A stretch of 64,000 bases of DNA, taken from NCBI GenBank assembly GCA_045611765.1, contig JAZKXT010000011.1, positions 62,001 to 126,000 on the forward strand, given 5' to 3'. Made by a program: the position numbers and the translations under genes. This DNA is from UMGS1649 sp045611765 (lineage in GTDB: Bacteria > Bacillota > Clostridia > TANB77 > CAG-465). Numbering within the stretch: the stretch's first letter is position 1; each line of letters opens with the position of its first letter. Of this stretch, positions 33,770 to 42,080 are shown piece by piece. The notes beneath the pieces were generated by a model, which searched no databases, was not told the origin of the DNA, and worked only from the letters and a program-made list of their open reading frames with translations.

Positions 33770-36592
33770 ATGCAAGATAAATTAGTTATAAAGGGAGCAA
33801 GAGAGAATAACTTAAAGAATATAGATTTAAAGATACCAAAAAATAGTCTTACTGTATTTACAGGACTTTCTGGTAGCGGAAAAACATCTCTTGCTTTTGA
33901 TACCATATACGCTGAGGGACAAAGAAGATATGTTGAAAGTCTTTCCTCTTATGCAAGACAATTTCTAGGAATAATGGAAAAACCAGATGTAGATAGTATT
34001 GATGGACTTTCTCCAGCTATTTCTATAGACCAAAAAACAACATCAAAAAATCCGCGTTCTACAGTTGGAACGGTTACTGAAATTTATGATTATTTAAGAC
34101 TTCTGTATGCTAAAGTAGGTGTGCCGCATTGTCCAAAATGTGGTAAGAGAATAGCTATGCAAACAGTAGACCAAATTGTAGATCAGATTATGGAACTAGA
34201 AGAAGGCACCAAAATTTTAGTTATGGCACCGGTGGTTAGAGGCAAAAAAGGAGAACACACAAAAATATTGGACATGGCTATAAAAGAAGGATATATTAGA
34301 GCTAGAATTGATGGCAAAATTTATGATTTAGCAGAAGAATTGCCACAGTTAGAAAAAACTAAAAGCCATACAATAGAAATTGTTGTAGATAGATTAGTTG
34401 TATCTCAAAACATGCAAACAAGATTAGCCGACTCTGTAGAACTTTGTATGAAGCAAGCAAACAATCTTGTAATTATTAGTGTGGTAGATGGAGAAGAAAT
34501 GTTATTTTCTGGCAACTATTCTTGCCCGGATTGTGGGATAAGTATTGAAGAATTAACACCAAGAATGTTTTCATTCAATACACCTTATGGTGCTTGTCCT
34601 AATTGTACTGGTGTTGGTGAATTATTGAAGATAGACCCAGAGAGAATTATTTCTGATGAAAACAAAAAATTATCTGACCCATCACTGTTTCACGCGTGGG
34701 GAAGTCAAGGAGTAGATTCTGTAACGTTAATGTATATGAGAGGATTATGCGAGTACTATGGCGTAGATATAGATACTTCTTTTAAGAAAGTGGCAAAAGA
34801 ATTTAAAGATGTATTGTTATATGGCTCTAAAGGGGAAATAATTAAATTTAAACATGAATCAAGAACGTTTACTAGAGATTTTGAAGCGGAATTTGAAGGC
34901 GTTGTAAACATACTTGAGAGAAGATATAGGGAGACAAAATCTAATGGTATGAGAAGCTTTTATGAGTTATATATGAATACAATACCATGTAGAGAATGTA
35001 ACGGAGCTAGACTTAAAGATGAAGTTTTGGCAGTAAAGGTTGGAAAATATAACATACATGAATTAACTTGCTTGCCTGTAAATGAAATAAAAGAATATAT
35101 TAATAATTTACATCTAAGCCAAAAGAACCAGATGATAGCAGAACAAATTATTAAAGAACTGAATAATAGACTTGGTTTTTTAATAGATGTAGGCCTAGAC
35201 TATTTAACGCTTGCACGTAGCGCGTCTACATTGTCTGGAGGAGAAGCCCAGAGAATAAGACTTGCCACTCAAATTGGTTCTGGCTTAACAGGAGTTCTGT
35301 ATATACTAGACGAACCAAGTATAGGATTACACCAAAGAGATAATGAGAAGTTATTGGCGTCTCTTAAAAAGATGAGAGATTTGGGAAACACATTAATAGT
35401 TGTAGAACACGATGAAGATACGATGAGAGAGGCAGACTATATAGTGGATATTGGACCTGGAGCTGGTGTACATGGTGGAGAAGTTGTATTTAGTGGTACT
35501 CCTGAAGAAATAATGAAGTGTACAAAAAGTGTTACAGGGAAATATCTAAGCGGAAAACTTAAGGTTGAAGTGCCCGAAGAAAGAAGAGATATTTCTGGAA
35601 ATAAAATTAGCATAATAAAAGCAGAACAAAACAATCTAAAAAAGATAGATGTAGATATTCCACTTGGAACTATTACTTGTGTTACTGGAGTATCTGGTTC
35701 TGGCAAGAGCTCTTTAATAAATGAAGTGTTATATAAATATGTTGCTCAACAAATAAACAAGACTAAGGTAAATCCGGGTAAGGTTAAAGAAATTAAAGGT
35801 TTAGAACATATAGATAAGGTAATAAACATTGACCAAACACCTATTGGAAGAACTCCAAGGTCAAATGCAGCAACATACACAGGTATGTTTGATCATATAA
35901 GAGAATTGTTTGCATCAACAAATGAAGCTAAACTTAGAGGATATAACAAAGGCAGATTTAGTTTTAATGTTCCTGGCGGTAGATGCGAGGCGTGCTCAGG
36001 CGATGGTATTATTAAAATAGAAATGCAATTCTTATCTGATGTATTTGTGCCATGTGAAGTTTGTAAAGGAAAAAGATATAGCAGAGAAACTTTAGAGGTG
36101 AAATATAAAGGGAAAAACATAAGTGATGTGCTAGACATGACAGTTGAAGAAGCTTTAGAATTCTTTAAAAACGTGACACCAATAAAGAACAAATTACAAA
36201 CACTTTATGACGTGGGCCTTGGCTATATAAAGATAGGACAACCTTCTACTACGTTGTCCGGTGGAGAGGCACAAAGAATAAAACTTGCCACAGAATTATC
36301 GCGTCGTTCAACTGGAAGAACATTATACATATTAGATGAACCAAGTACAGGATTACACACAGCTGATGTACATAATTTAATAGGAATAATAAACAAACTT
36401 GTTGAAGGAGGAAATACTGCCGTAATTATTGAACACAATTTGGATATTATTAAATCAGCAGACTATATAATAGATTTAGGACCTGAAGGTGGAAAACAAG
36501 GCGGGACAGTAGTAGTAACCGGTACACCAGAACAAGTTGCAAAGTGCAAAAACAGCTATACAGGTAAATTTTTGAAGCAGATGTTAAAATAG
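33770..36592 (+). CDS. uvrA: UvrA, excinuclease ABC subunit A
   Basis: 940 residues, full length. The dimeric ATPase that finds bulky lesions and loads UvrB. Two ABC modules: Walker A GLSGSGKTS near residue 32 and GVSGSGKSS near residue 642, two signatures LSGGEAQRI, zinc modules with CPKCGKR, CPDCGIS...CPNCTG and CEACSGDG...CEVCKGKRY. AGGGGGAA site before the ATG. The Uvr proteins and mfd all occur in the window but in separate transcription units. Confidence 0.98.
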   Translation: MQDKLVIKGARENNLKNIDLKIPKNSLTVFTGLSGSGKTSLAFDTIYAEGQRRYVESLSSYARQFLGIMEKPDVDSIDGLSPAISIDQKTTSKNPRSTVGTVTEIYDYLRLLYAKVGVPHCPKCGKRIAMQTVDQIVDQIMELEEGTKILVMAPVVRGKKGEHTKILDMAIKEGYIRARIDGKIYDLAEELPQLEKTKSHTIEIVVDRLVVSQNMQTRLADSVELCMKQANNLVIISVVDGEEMLFSGNYSCPDCGISIEELTPRMFSFNTPYGACPNCTGVGELLKIDPERIISDENKKLSDPSLFHAWGSQGVDSVTLMYMRGLCEYYGVDIDTSFKKVAKEFKDVLLYGSKGEIIKFKHESRTFTRDFEAEFEGVVNILERRYRETKSNGMRSFYELYMNTIPCRECNGARLKDEVLAVKVGKYNIHELTCLPVNEIKEYINNLHLSQKNQMIAEQIIKELNNRLGFLIDVGLDYLTLARSASTLSGGEAQRIRLATQIGSGLTGVLYILDEPSIGLHQRDNEKLLASLKKMRDLGNTLIVVEHDEDTMREADYIVDIGPGAGVHGGEVVFSGTPEEIMKCTKSVTGKYLSGKLKVEVPEERRDISGNKISIIKAEQNNLKKIDVDIPLGTITCVTGVSGSGKSSLINEVLYKYVAQQINKTKVNPGKVKEIKGLEHIDKVINIDQTPIGRTPRSNAATYTGMFDHIRELFASTNEAKLRGYNKGRFSFNVPGGRCEACSGDGIIKIEMQFLSDVFVPCEVCKGKRYSRETLEVKYKGKNISDVLDMTVEEALEFFKNVTPIKNKLQTLYDVGLGYIKIGQPSTTLSGGEAQRIKLATELSRRSTGRTLYILDEPSTGLHTADVHNLIGIINKLVEGGNTAVIIEHNLDIIKSADYIIDLGPEGGKQGGTVVVTGTPEQVAKCKNSYTGKFLKQMLK

Positions 36593-36609
36593 AAAATAAA
36601 TAAAAATTA

Positions 36610-36638
36610 TTGTATACTGTGTTAAAATATGTTAAAAT
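36610..36638 (+). promoter_or_regulatory. Promoter of the 36662 gene
   Basis: TTGTAT (36610-36615), 17 bases, TAAAAT (36633-36638). Confidence 0.5.
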
Positions 36639-36661
36639 ATTAGTGTAGGGGAGGTTTTGTT

Positions 36662-37831
36662 ATGGCAAAACAAGTGGTATATTTTAATGCTACAAAACAA
36701 CTAGACACAATAACTATACATTATAACGAGAAATTAGATGGTAGTTTTGTAAACGATGTTGCAGAGAGCATAAAAAGCGTTGCACAAAAAATGAAAAGAG
36801 TAGATTTAAACTCACCTAAGGAATTTGATGAGATTAAAGTTTTTGTATATCCTAGTAGAAAACTATTCTATAGTGTTTTTGGTGGAGAAATAGAAAAGCG
36901 TTTTTATAGCAGACGTCGTTCAATGGAAGATTTATATATAGTAGAAGATTCGGAAGGTAATATACATATTGTATCTCCAAGAGGAATGGAACAAGCGAAA
37001 AGAGATGCAATTAAAAAACTTCTTGTAATGAAAGTTCTAGGCCAATATATGGAAGAAAATGAAAAACAAGCTGCCGAAAGACTTCTTAAAGAATCTATGA
37101 AACCTAAAGTAGAAGAAATCGAGCCTGAGGAAATTGAAGAGGAAGAGCCAGAAGAAGAAATAGAATCTGAACAAGAAGAAATAGAAGAGATAGATGATGA
37201 GGAACCAGAAGAACTTGATGAAGAAGAGCTAGAGGAAATCATTGAAACAGAACTTATTATAGAGCAAATAGATGAGAAAAATACAAGCGCTAAAAAACCT
37301 GTACAAGACAAAGTGCAAAATTGGATTAGTTTCGGTTGGTTGGCATACGTGCATGGAAAACTTAAGAAACCACAAGACGTTAGAAGGTTTGCTGAAAATA
37401 TTTCTAAAAACGGAATAAATAAATTAAATCAATTATCTGGAAACGGTATCCTTGAAAATTATAACTATTCTAAAGAATTTGCTTGTGCGTGGGTTACATG
37501 TATAATAGAAATGTTTGGAATGAAAAAGTTTACAGAGTTTTATGAAAATCCAAAAGATATAAAAGAAATATTTGGAGTTCCTAAAAAGATGTTTGAGGCG
37601 CAAGTAAAAGCATACATGAAAGAAAAATATAAAAATGAAGCGGCATTAGAACAAATTGACGCTTTACAAGCTCCGGAAATGGAAGCCCCAGAACAAGTTG
37701 AAATAAAACAAGATGTTGTTGATAGCATAACAGAGATACATTTTGTAGCAAGTGGTGGCGCTGAAATAGTTACAGATAAAGAGCTAGCACCAAAAGAAAG
37801 AGAAATGCCAATAAATAGAACTTATGACTAA
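36662..37831 (+). CDS. Unrecognised acidic protein of 389 residues
   Basis: I do not recognise this protein. It has no signal peptide or membrane segment. Residues 1-125 mix strands and helices, with a double-Arg patch RFYSRRRSMEDLY and YIVEDSEGNIHIVSPRG; residues 130-205 are an extreme Glu/Asp-rich linker (repeated EEIE, EEPEE); residues 215-325 form a second folded, helical part with WISFGWLAYVHGKLKKP and a Trp/Cys pair (CAWVTCIIEMFGMKKF); the tail is Glu/Pro-rich. GGGGAGG lies 6 bases before the ATG. It is a single-gene unit, ending in a hairpin shared with the convergent DUF4364 gene. The acidic linker may attract basic partners; that is only inference. Confidence 0.75.
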   Translation: MAKQVVYFNATKQLDTITIHYNEKLDGSFVNDVAESIKSVAQKMKRVDLNSPKEFDEIKVFVYPSRKLFYSVFGGEIEKRFYSRRRSMEDLYIVEDSEGNIHIVSPRGMEQAKRDAIKKLLVMKVLGQYMEENEKQAAERLLKESMKPKVEEIEPEEIEEEEPEEEIESEQEEIEEIDDEEPEELDEEELEEIIETELIIEQIDEKNTSAKKPVQDKVQNWISFGWLAYVHGKLKKPQDVRRFAENISKNGINKLNQLSGNGILENYNYSKEFACAWVTCIIEMFGMKKFTEFYENPKDIKEIFGVPKKMFEAQVKAYMKEKYKNEAALEQIDALQAPEMEAPEQVEIKQDVVDSITEIHFVASGGAEIVTDKELAPKEREMPINRTYD

Positions 37832-37849
37832 TCTGTCATAAGTTCTATT
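37814..37849. terminator. Bidirectional terminator holding both convergent stop codons
   Basis: Perfect 15-base arms 37814-37828 and 37835-37849 with a 6-base loop (taatct). The stop codons of the 36662 gene (37829-37831) and of the minus-strand DUF4364 gene (37828-37830) overlap in the loop, so the stem codes for the last residues of both proteins. Confidence 0.72.
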
Positions 37850-38346
37850 ATTTTGCTATATAGTACTTCAGCATTGTGCTTCCAGTTGTTTGAAATCTTT
37901 TTAGCATTTTCTTTATCGCCGGCATATATTGTTAAGTTTATAAGCTCATCGTTACCATCTTGTATGTAGCAACTTACTTTGTATTCATCTTTTTTTATAG
38001 GCAAGATTAGAGTGTCGATTGAATAATCTTGTTTGCAATCATCCATTTTTTCTTTTAGTATGTTTTTCATGTTAAGTAGACTCATTCCAGGAATAAGTTC
38101 AATAAGCTCATTTAAAATGTCTAGTCCGGAATCAGTTAAAACATACACGGATTTGTTGTTTTCGTAAGTTTCTTGTATATATCCACTGTTTTTTAGAGAG
38201 TCTATATACATACAGATATCTATATATGTAATATCTTCAAATTCTGAACATAATTTGGAGATTTGCTCTATTGTTAAATTTACTTTAGATTCTTTTAAAA
38301 CAAACAGCACTATAAGGCGTTTGTCGAAAATATCCATCTCTTGCAT
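37828..38346 (-). CDS. DUF4364 family protein (predicted winged-helix regulator)
   Basis: 172 residues from the ATG at 38346, chosen because it follows AAAGGGGGAAA; the longer frame to 38415 runs through the promoter. DUF4364 proteins are common in Clostridia and have no settled function. Residues 5-75 look like a winged helix-turn-helix (LIVLFVLKESKVNLTIEQIS, then YIDSLKNSGYIQE and YVLTDSGLDILNEL), so DNA binding is plausible. The C-terminal part has a strand pattern with a CYIQDG segment. It is divergent from cmk, sharing a 74-bp intergenic region. Confidence 0.75.
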   Translation of the reverse strand: MQEMDIFDKRLIVLFVLKESKVNLTIEQISKLCSEFEDITYIDICMYIDSLKNSGYIQETYENNKSVYVLTDSGLDILNELIELIPGMSLLNMKNILKEKMDDCKQDYSIDTLILPIKKDEYKVSCYIQDGNDELINLTIYAGDKENAKKISNNWKHNAEVLYSKIIELMTD

Positions 38347-38358
38347 TGTATTTCCCCC

Positions 38359-38406
38359 TTTACTTTGGGCCACATATATGATATCATATTTTACGAAAAA
38401 AATAAA
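38359..38406. promoter_or_regulatory. Overlapping divergent promoters on one palindromic -10
   Basis: The palindrome tatgatatcata (38377-38388) gives TATCAT on both strands. Plus: TTTACT (38359-38364), 17 bases, TATCAT (38382-38387) toward cmk. Minus: TTTATT (38401-38406), 17 bases, TATCAT (38378-38383) toward the DUF4364 gene. Confidence 0.5.
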
Positions 38407-38420
38407 GGGGGACAATAAAA

Positions 38421-39092
38421 GTGGTATATAAAATAACTATAGATGGACCATCGGGAGCCGGTAAAGGCTGTGCGGCAAAGGGTGTATCGGAAAAATTAGG
38501 TATTTTAAATATAGATACAGGAGCTATTTATAGAACAGTTGCACTTTATTGCAAACAAAATAATGTAGATACACAAGATGTAAACAACTTAATAGATGTT
38601 ATAAATAGTGTGGAGGTTAATCTAGAGACAATAAATGGTACGCTTAATGTATATCTAAATGGAGAAAATGTGTCTAACGCCATTAGAACAGAAGAAGTAG
38701 GTATGCTTGCAGCCAAGGTATCCGTTGTTCCTCAAGTTAGAGAATATGTAAAAGAGAAGCAAAGAAGCTTAGCTGAAAAGAAAAGTGTTGTAGCGGAAGG
38801 AAGAGATATTGGCAGCGTTGTTTTTCCGGATGCAGAGCTTAAAATATATTTAACAGCAGATATAGCAACAAGAGCGTATAGACGATATAAGGATTTGCTT
38901 CTAAAGGATAAAACTGCAACATATGAAAAAGTATTAGAACAAATACAAGCAAGAGATGAGGCGGATAGAACAAGGAAAATATCTCCTCTTATGAAAACGC
39001 AAGATATGATACAAATAGATAATACAAATTTGACAAAAGAGCAAGTAGTAGATAAAATATTAGAATTAGCAAAAAGTAAAGGATTGATATAA
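38421..39092 (+). CDS. cmk: Cytidylate kinase
   Basis: 223 residues from a GTG with AAAGGGGGA upstream. Phosphorylates CMP and dCMP with ATP. P-loop DGPSGAGKG (residues 8-16), NIDTGAIYRTVAL for nucleotide monophosphate binding, VAEGRDIGSVVFPDA, and RDEADRTRKISPL in the lid. It is the first of a unit cmk-plsC-methyltransferase with 1-base spacing to plsC, a common Clostridial order. Confidence 0.96.
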   Translation: MVYKITIDGPSGAGKGCAAKGVSEKLGILNIDTGAIYRTVALYCKQNNVDTQDVNNLIDVINSVEVNLETINGTLNVYLNGENVSNAIRTEEVGMLAAKVSVVPQVREYVKEKQRSLAEKKSVVAEGRDIGSVVFPDAELKIYLTADIATRAYRRYKDLLLKDKTATYEKVLEQIQARDEADRTRKISPLMKTQDMIQIDNTNLTKEQVVDKILELAKSKGLI

Positions 39093-39093
39093 T

Positions 39094-39666
39094 TTGTTAA
39101 AAGCATTAAAAAAAATTGTAAAAGTAGTTATATGTAAATTTTGTTATAGAGTAGAATTTGAAGGAAGAGAAAACATAGATCCTAACAAGAGATTTGTTAT
39201 CGCCTCAAATCATGTTAGTTCAATGGATGCTATTTTTCTATGGGCAGATGTACAAGAACTAGGAATAATGGCAAAAGAGGAGCTTTTTAAATTTAAACCT
39301 CTTGGGTGGATTCTAAAAAAAATAGGGGCTTTCCCTATTGCAAGAGGGAAAAAAGATTTTGGGCATGTATTTCATGCTGTAAACGTAATAAATAAAGAGA
39401 AACAAAACTTGTTAATATTTCCAGAGGGGACAAGAAAAGCAAGGCTAAAGAATATTAAAGCTAAAAATGGGGCGGTATATGTAGCAGCTACTACAGGTGT
39501 TGAAATTATTCCGGTACATATTACCGAAAACATTAAACTATTTAGAAAAGTAAAAATTACTTATAAAAATCCGGTGAGACTTAATGTCACTAAAGAAAAT
39601 ATTAAAAACAAACAGATTTTAGCGGAGGAGACGGCTAGAATAATGAATATTATTTATGGAAGGTAA
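39094..39666 (+). CDS. plsC: 1-acylglycerol-3-phosphate O-acyltransferase
   Basis: 190 residues from a TTG start. Adds the second fatty acid to make phosphatidic acid. Catalytic NHVSSMD (HxxxxD) near residue 39, KEELFKFKPLGWI, the FPEGTRKAR glycerol-phosphate binding motif near residue 110, and the closing VEIIPVHI. There is no clear membrane helix; association by an amphipathic N-terminus is likely. It follows cmk and overlaps the extended frame of the next gene. Confidence 0.93.
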   Translation: MLKALKKIVKVVICKFCYRVEFEGRENIDPNKRFVIASNHVSSMDAIFLWADVQELGIMAKEELFKFKPLGWILKKIGAFPIARGKKDFGHVFHAVNVINKEKQNLLIFPEGTRKARLKNIKAKNGAVYVAATTGVEIIPVHITENIKLFRKVKITYKNPVRLNVTKENIKNKQILAEETARIMNIIYGR

Positions 39667-39670
39667 GAAG

Positions 39671-40261
39671 ATGTTGGATAGAGAAAAAATAGAAAGAATA
39701 AAAAACGAAGCAAGAGCAAATCACGTCCCAATATTACAAGATGCTTCAATGGAATTTATAGAAACACTTTTAGAATTAAAAAAGCCAGAAAGTATATTGG
39801 AAGTGGGAACTGCAGTAGGGTATTCTGCATTAAAGTTTTCTGAACATTTGAAAGAAAATGGTAAGATTATAACAATGGAAATAGATGAGAATACGGCAAA
39901 CATAGCAAGAGAAAATATTAGAGAACTAGGTATGAAAGATGTTATAGAAGTAGTAACTACGGATGCTTATGAATATATGAAAAAATTACAAGGTATATTT
40001 GATGTTGTGTTTATTGATGCTGCTAAAGGTCAATATATGAAATATCTAGAAGAAGCTTTAAGATTAACACAACCGGGCTCTTTAATTATCGCAGATAATG
40101 TGCTGCTAAGAGGCATGGTTATGAGTGACTACAACGAGCATAAACATAGAACAGCTGTAACAAGACTTAGAGAATATATAAATGCTGTAACTACTAATCC
40201 TAATCTAGTATCTTGCGTAATAGATGTTGGAGACGGAGTAGCAGTATCTGTTGTTAAGTAA
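39671..40261 (+). CDS. O-methyltransferase family 3 (TrmR/YrrM-like)
   Basis: 196 residues. The ATG at 39671 is chosen since GGAAGG (39658-39663) is 7 bases before it. Class I S-adenosylmethionine fold: ILEVGTAVGYSALKFSE, TMEIDENTANIARENI, FDVVFIDAAKGQY with the metal Asp, and IIADNVLLRG. This family in Gram-positive bacteria includes TrmR, which methylates 5-hydroxyuridine in tRNA; small-molecule catechol-type substrates are the alternative. Last gene of the cmk unit. Confidence 0.88.
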   Translation: MLDREKIERIKNEARANHVPILQDASMEFIETLLELKKPESILEVGTAVGYSALKFSEHLKENGKIITMEIDENTANIARENIRELGMKDVIEVVTTDAYEYMKKLQGIFDVVFIDAAKGQYMKYLEEALRLTQPGSLIIADNVLLRGMVMSDYNEHKHRTAVTRLREYINAVTTNPNLVSCVIDVGDGVAVSVVK

Positions 40262-40324
40262 AAGTAGCAAAGTTAAATAATAAACATATAATACACTGAA
40301 GGTTTAACTGGAGGTGTATTTTTT

Positions 40325-41212
40325 ATGAGTATAGGACTAGCGCTAAGCGGCGGTGGGGCAAAAGGATTGGCACATATAGGAGTTATAGAAGCTTTAAATG
40401 ATTATGGTATAAAAATAGACTACATAGCGGGGACGAGTAGTGGTAGCATAATAGCAGCACTGTATGCTTCTGGGTATAACCCAAATGAAATGTTGCAATT
40501 GGTAAATATGTATAAGGATAAAATAATAGATTTAGATAAGAGTATGGGATTTAAAATTTTAGGTTCACTGTTTAGAAAAAAGATAAGTATAAGAGGATTT
40601 ATAAAAGGAGATAGCATAGAAAAAATATTACAAGATGTTTTAAAACAAAAAGACATTCAAGATATAGCCGATGTCAAGTTGCCATTAGCTATACCGGCGG
40701 TAGATTTAGATACTGGAGAGATAGCGTATTTTTGGAACAAACAAGATAGAAGCACTTTGACGGATGACGATACAAGTTACGATGACGAGCCATCGTATTA
40801 TGTAAAAGGAGCCTTGGCAAGCATAATAAGAGCTAGTTGTAGTGTACCAGGAATATTTGTACCTAAAAAAATAGGAGAGGATTATTATATTGATGGTGGC
40901 GTTAGAGTAAATACTCCAGTAGAAGTTTTGAAAAAGATGGGAGCAGATAAAGTGATAGCTGTGACTTTTGATTGTAATAAAAGACCGGCATTCAGTATAA
41001 AAAACATAGTAGGAATATGTACACAAGCATATAATGTAATTACACATTCGTCAAATATGGGCGAGATTGCTAGTGCGGATATAAACTTGCATTTATGCTT
41101 AGCTGAAATTTCACTGTTAGATTTATCTAAAACAACATATACAGCAAGAAGGGGCTATAACATAGTTGCCAAAAACATATCTAAAATAAAAGAGATATTA
41201 GACATAAACTAA
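40325..41212 (+). CDS. Patatin-like phospholipase (RssA-like)
   Basis: 295 residues. Oxyanion loop SGGGAKGLAH (8-17), nucleophile GTSSGS (elbow GxSxG near residue 38) and the catalytic Asp in DGGVRVNTP near residue 190. There is no signal peptide, so it acts inside the cell or on the inner membrane face. It should hydrolyse acyl esters of lipids. GGAGGTG ahead of the ATG; TATAAT at 40287-40292 is a possible -10. Confidence 0.92.
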   Translation: MSIGLALSGGGAKGLAHIGVIEALNDYGIKIDYIAGTSSGSIIAALYASGYNPNEMLQLVNMYKDKIIDLDKSMGFKILGSLFRKKISIRGFIKGDSIEKILQDVLKQKDIQDIADVKLPLAIPAVDLDTGEIAYFWNKQDRSTLTDDDTSYDDEPSYYVKGALASIIRASCSVPGIFVPKKIGEDYYIDGGVRVNTPVEVLKKMGADKVIAVTFDCNKRPAFSIKNIVGICTQAYNVITHSSNMGEIASADINLHLCLAEISLLDLSKTTYTARRGYNIVAKNISKIKEILDIN

Positions 41213-41236
41213 GACATGTAATGAAATACATGCCTT
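41211..41236. terminator. Hairpin between convergent genes
   Basis: Arms aagacatgta (41211-41220) and tacatgcctt (41227-41236) with one mismatch (a wobble on the minus strand). T-runs are weak. Confidence 0.35.
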
Positions 41237-41254
41237 AAATTATATTCTGTTATA

Positions 41255-41926
41255 TTATATTAAATTCATAACTGCAAAGAAATGACATACCGAACCGCCG
41301 ACTACAAACAGGTGAAATACCGAATGAAAGTATGGAACTTTCTTAAATGCATAAAACACAACTCCTACAGTATATGCAATACCGCCGGCAAGTAGGAAAT
41401 ATAATGTTGGCATAGCATTAAGTGTTTTTAGACCGGCTATAAAATCTTTAGCAAGAAACATTATACTCCATCCCATAGCAACATATAGAATTATATGCAA
41501 GACTTTAAATTTTCTAGGGAAACATGCATACAACACTGTGCCAAATATTGCACAAGCCCATACAGCGCATACCAATATAATCATTTTATAACCAACGGTA
41601 CTAATTAAGCAAAAACAAATTGGTGTAAATGTTCCAGCGATAAGAAAATATATTGAACAATGGTCTAGTATCTTAAACACTTTTTTGGCTTTCTCGTGAG
41701 TTAGCGCGTGATATAATGTAGATATTGTGTAAAGTATAATTAAAGTGGCACCGAATATACTAACTCCCACAACATTTAAAGCGCCACCCGAACCAATAGC
41801 CGCGAATACTATCATTAAAACTAAAGCGGCAATACCTAGAGCGGCACCTACAGTATGAGACACCCAATTAAATATTTCTTCACCTTTGGTATAACCAAAT
41901 ATATTTTTTTTAGCAATGCTTGTCAT
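41255..41926 (-). CDS. Hemolysin III / PAQR-family membrane protein
   Basis: 223 residues from the ATG at 41926, which follows GGAGGT; the frame runs on to 42034 only through the promoter. Seven membrane helices. Conserved metal-type residues: NWVSHTVGA, TLYHALTH, ILDHCSIYFLIAGTFTP, and HSVFHLFVVGGSVCHFF. The family is named after a Bacillus cereus haemolysin, but most bacterial members probably act in membrane lipid or fluidity control. It is divergent from hisS. Confidence 0.92.
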   Translation of the reverse strand: MTSIAKKNIFGYTKGEEIFNWVSHTVGAALGIAALVLMIVFAAIGSGGALNVVGVSIFGATLIILYTISTLYHALTHEKAKKVFKILDHCSIYFLIAGTFTPICFCLISTVGYKMIILVCAVWACAIFGTVLYACFPRKFKVLHIILYVAMGWSIMFLAKDFIAGLKTLNAMPTLYFLLAGGIAYTVGVVFYAFKKVPYFHSVFHLFVVGGSVCHFFAVMNLI

Positions 41927-42028
41927 ATATTTACCTCCAAAAACATTATAGCATAATGTACTAAATATGTGTAGATATATATTATGTGAAATTTTGTCAA
42001 AATATACTGAATAAAAACTAAAGATTAT

Positions 42029-42057
42029 TTGCAAAGAGAATATAATTATGATAAAAT
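42029..42057 (+). promoter_or_regulatory. Promoter of hisS
   Basis: TTGCAA (42029-42034), 17 bases, TAAAAT (42052-42057). Confidence 0.45.
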
Positions 42058-42080
42058 TAATGTATTGAAGGTGAATACAT

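Noticed and set aside
33600..33770. LexA/SOS box at uvrA or uvrB
   Set aside because: No CGAAC-N4-GTTCG-like sequence is seen before uvrA, uvrB or mfd; other inverted repeats there are reported as they are.
36904..37311. 135-residue Ser-rich frame on the minus strand
   Set aside because: It is the mirror of the Glu-rich linker codons (GAA/GAG read as TTC/CTC-type codons) in the plus-strand gene and has no ribosome site.
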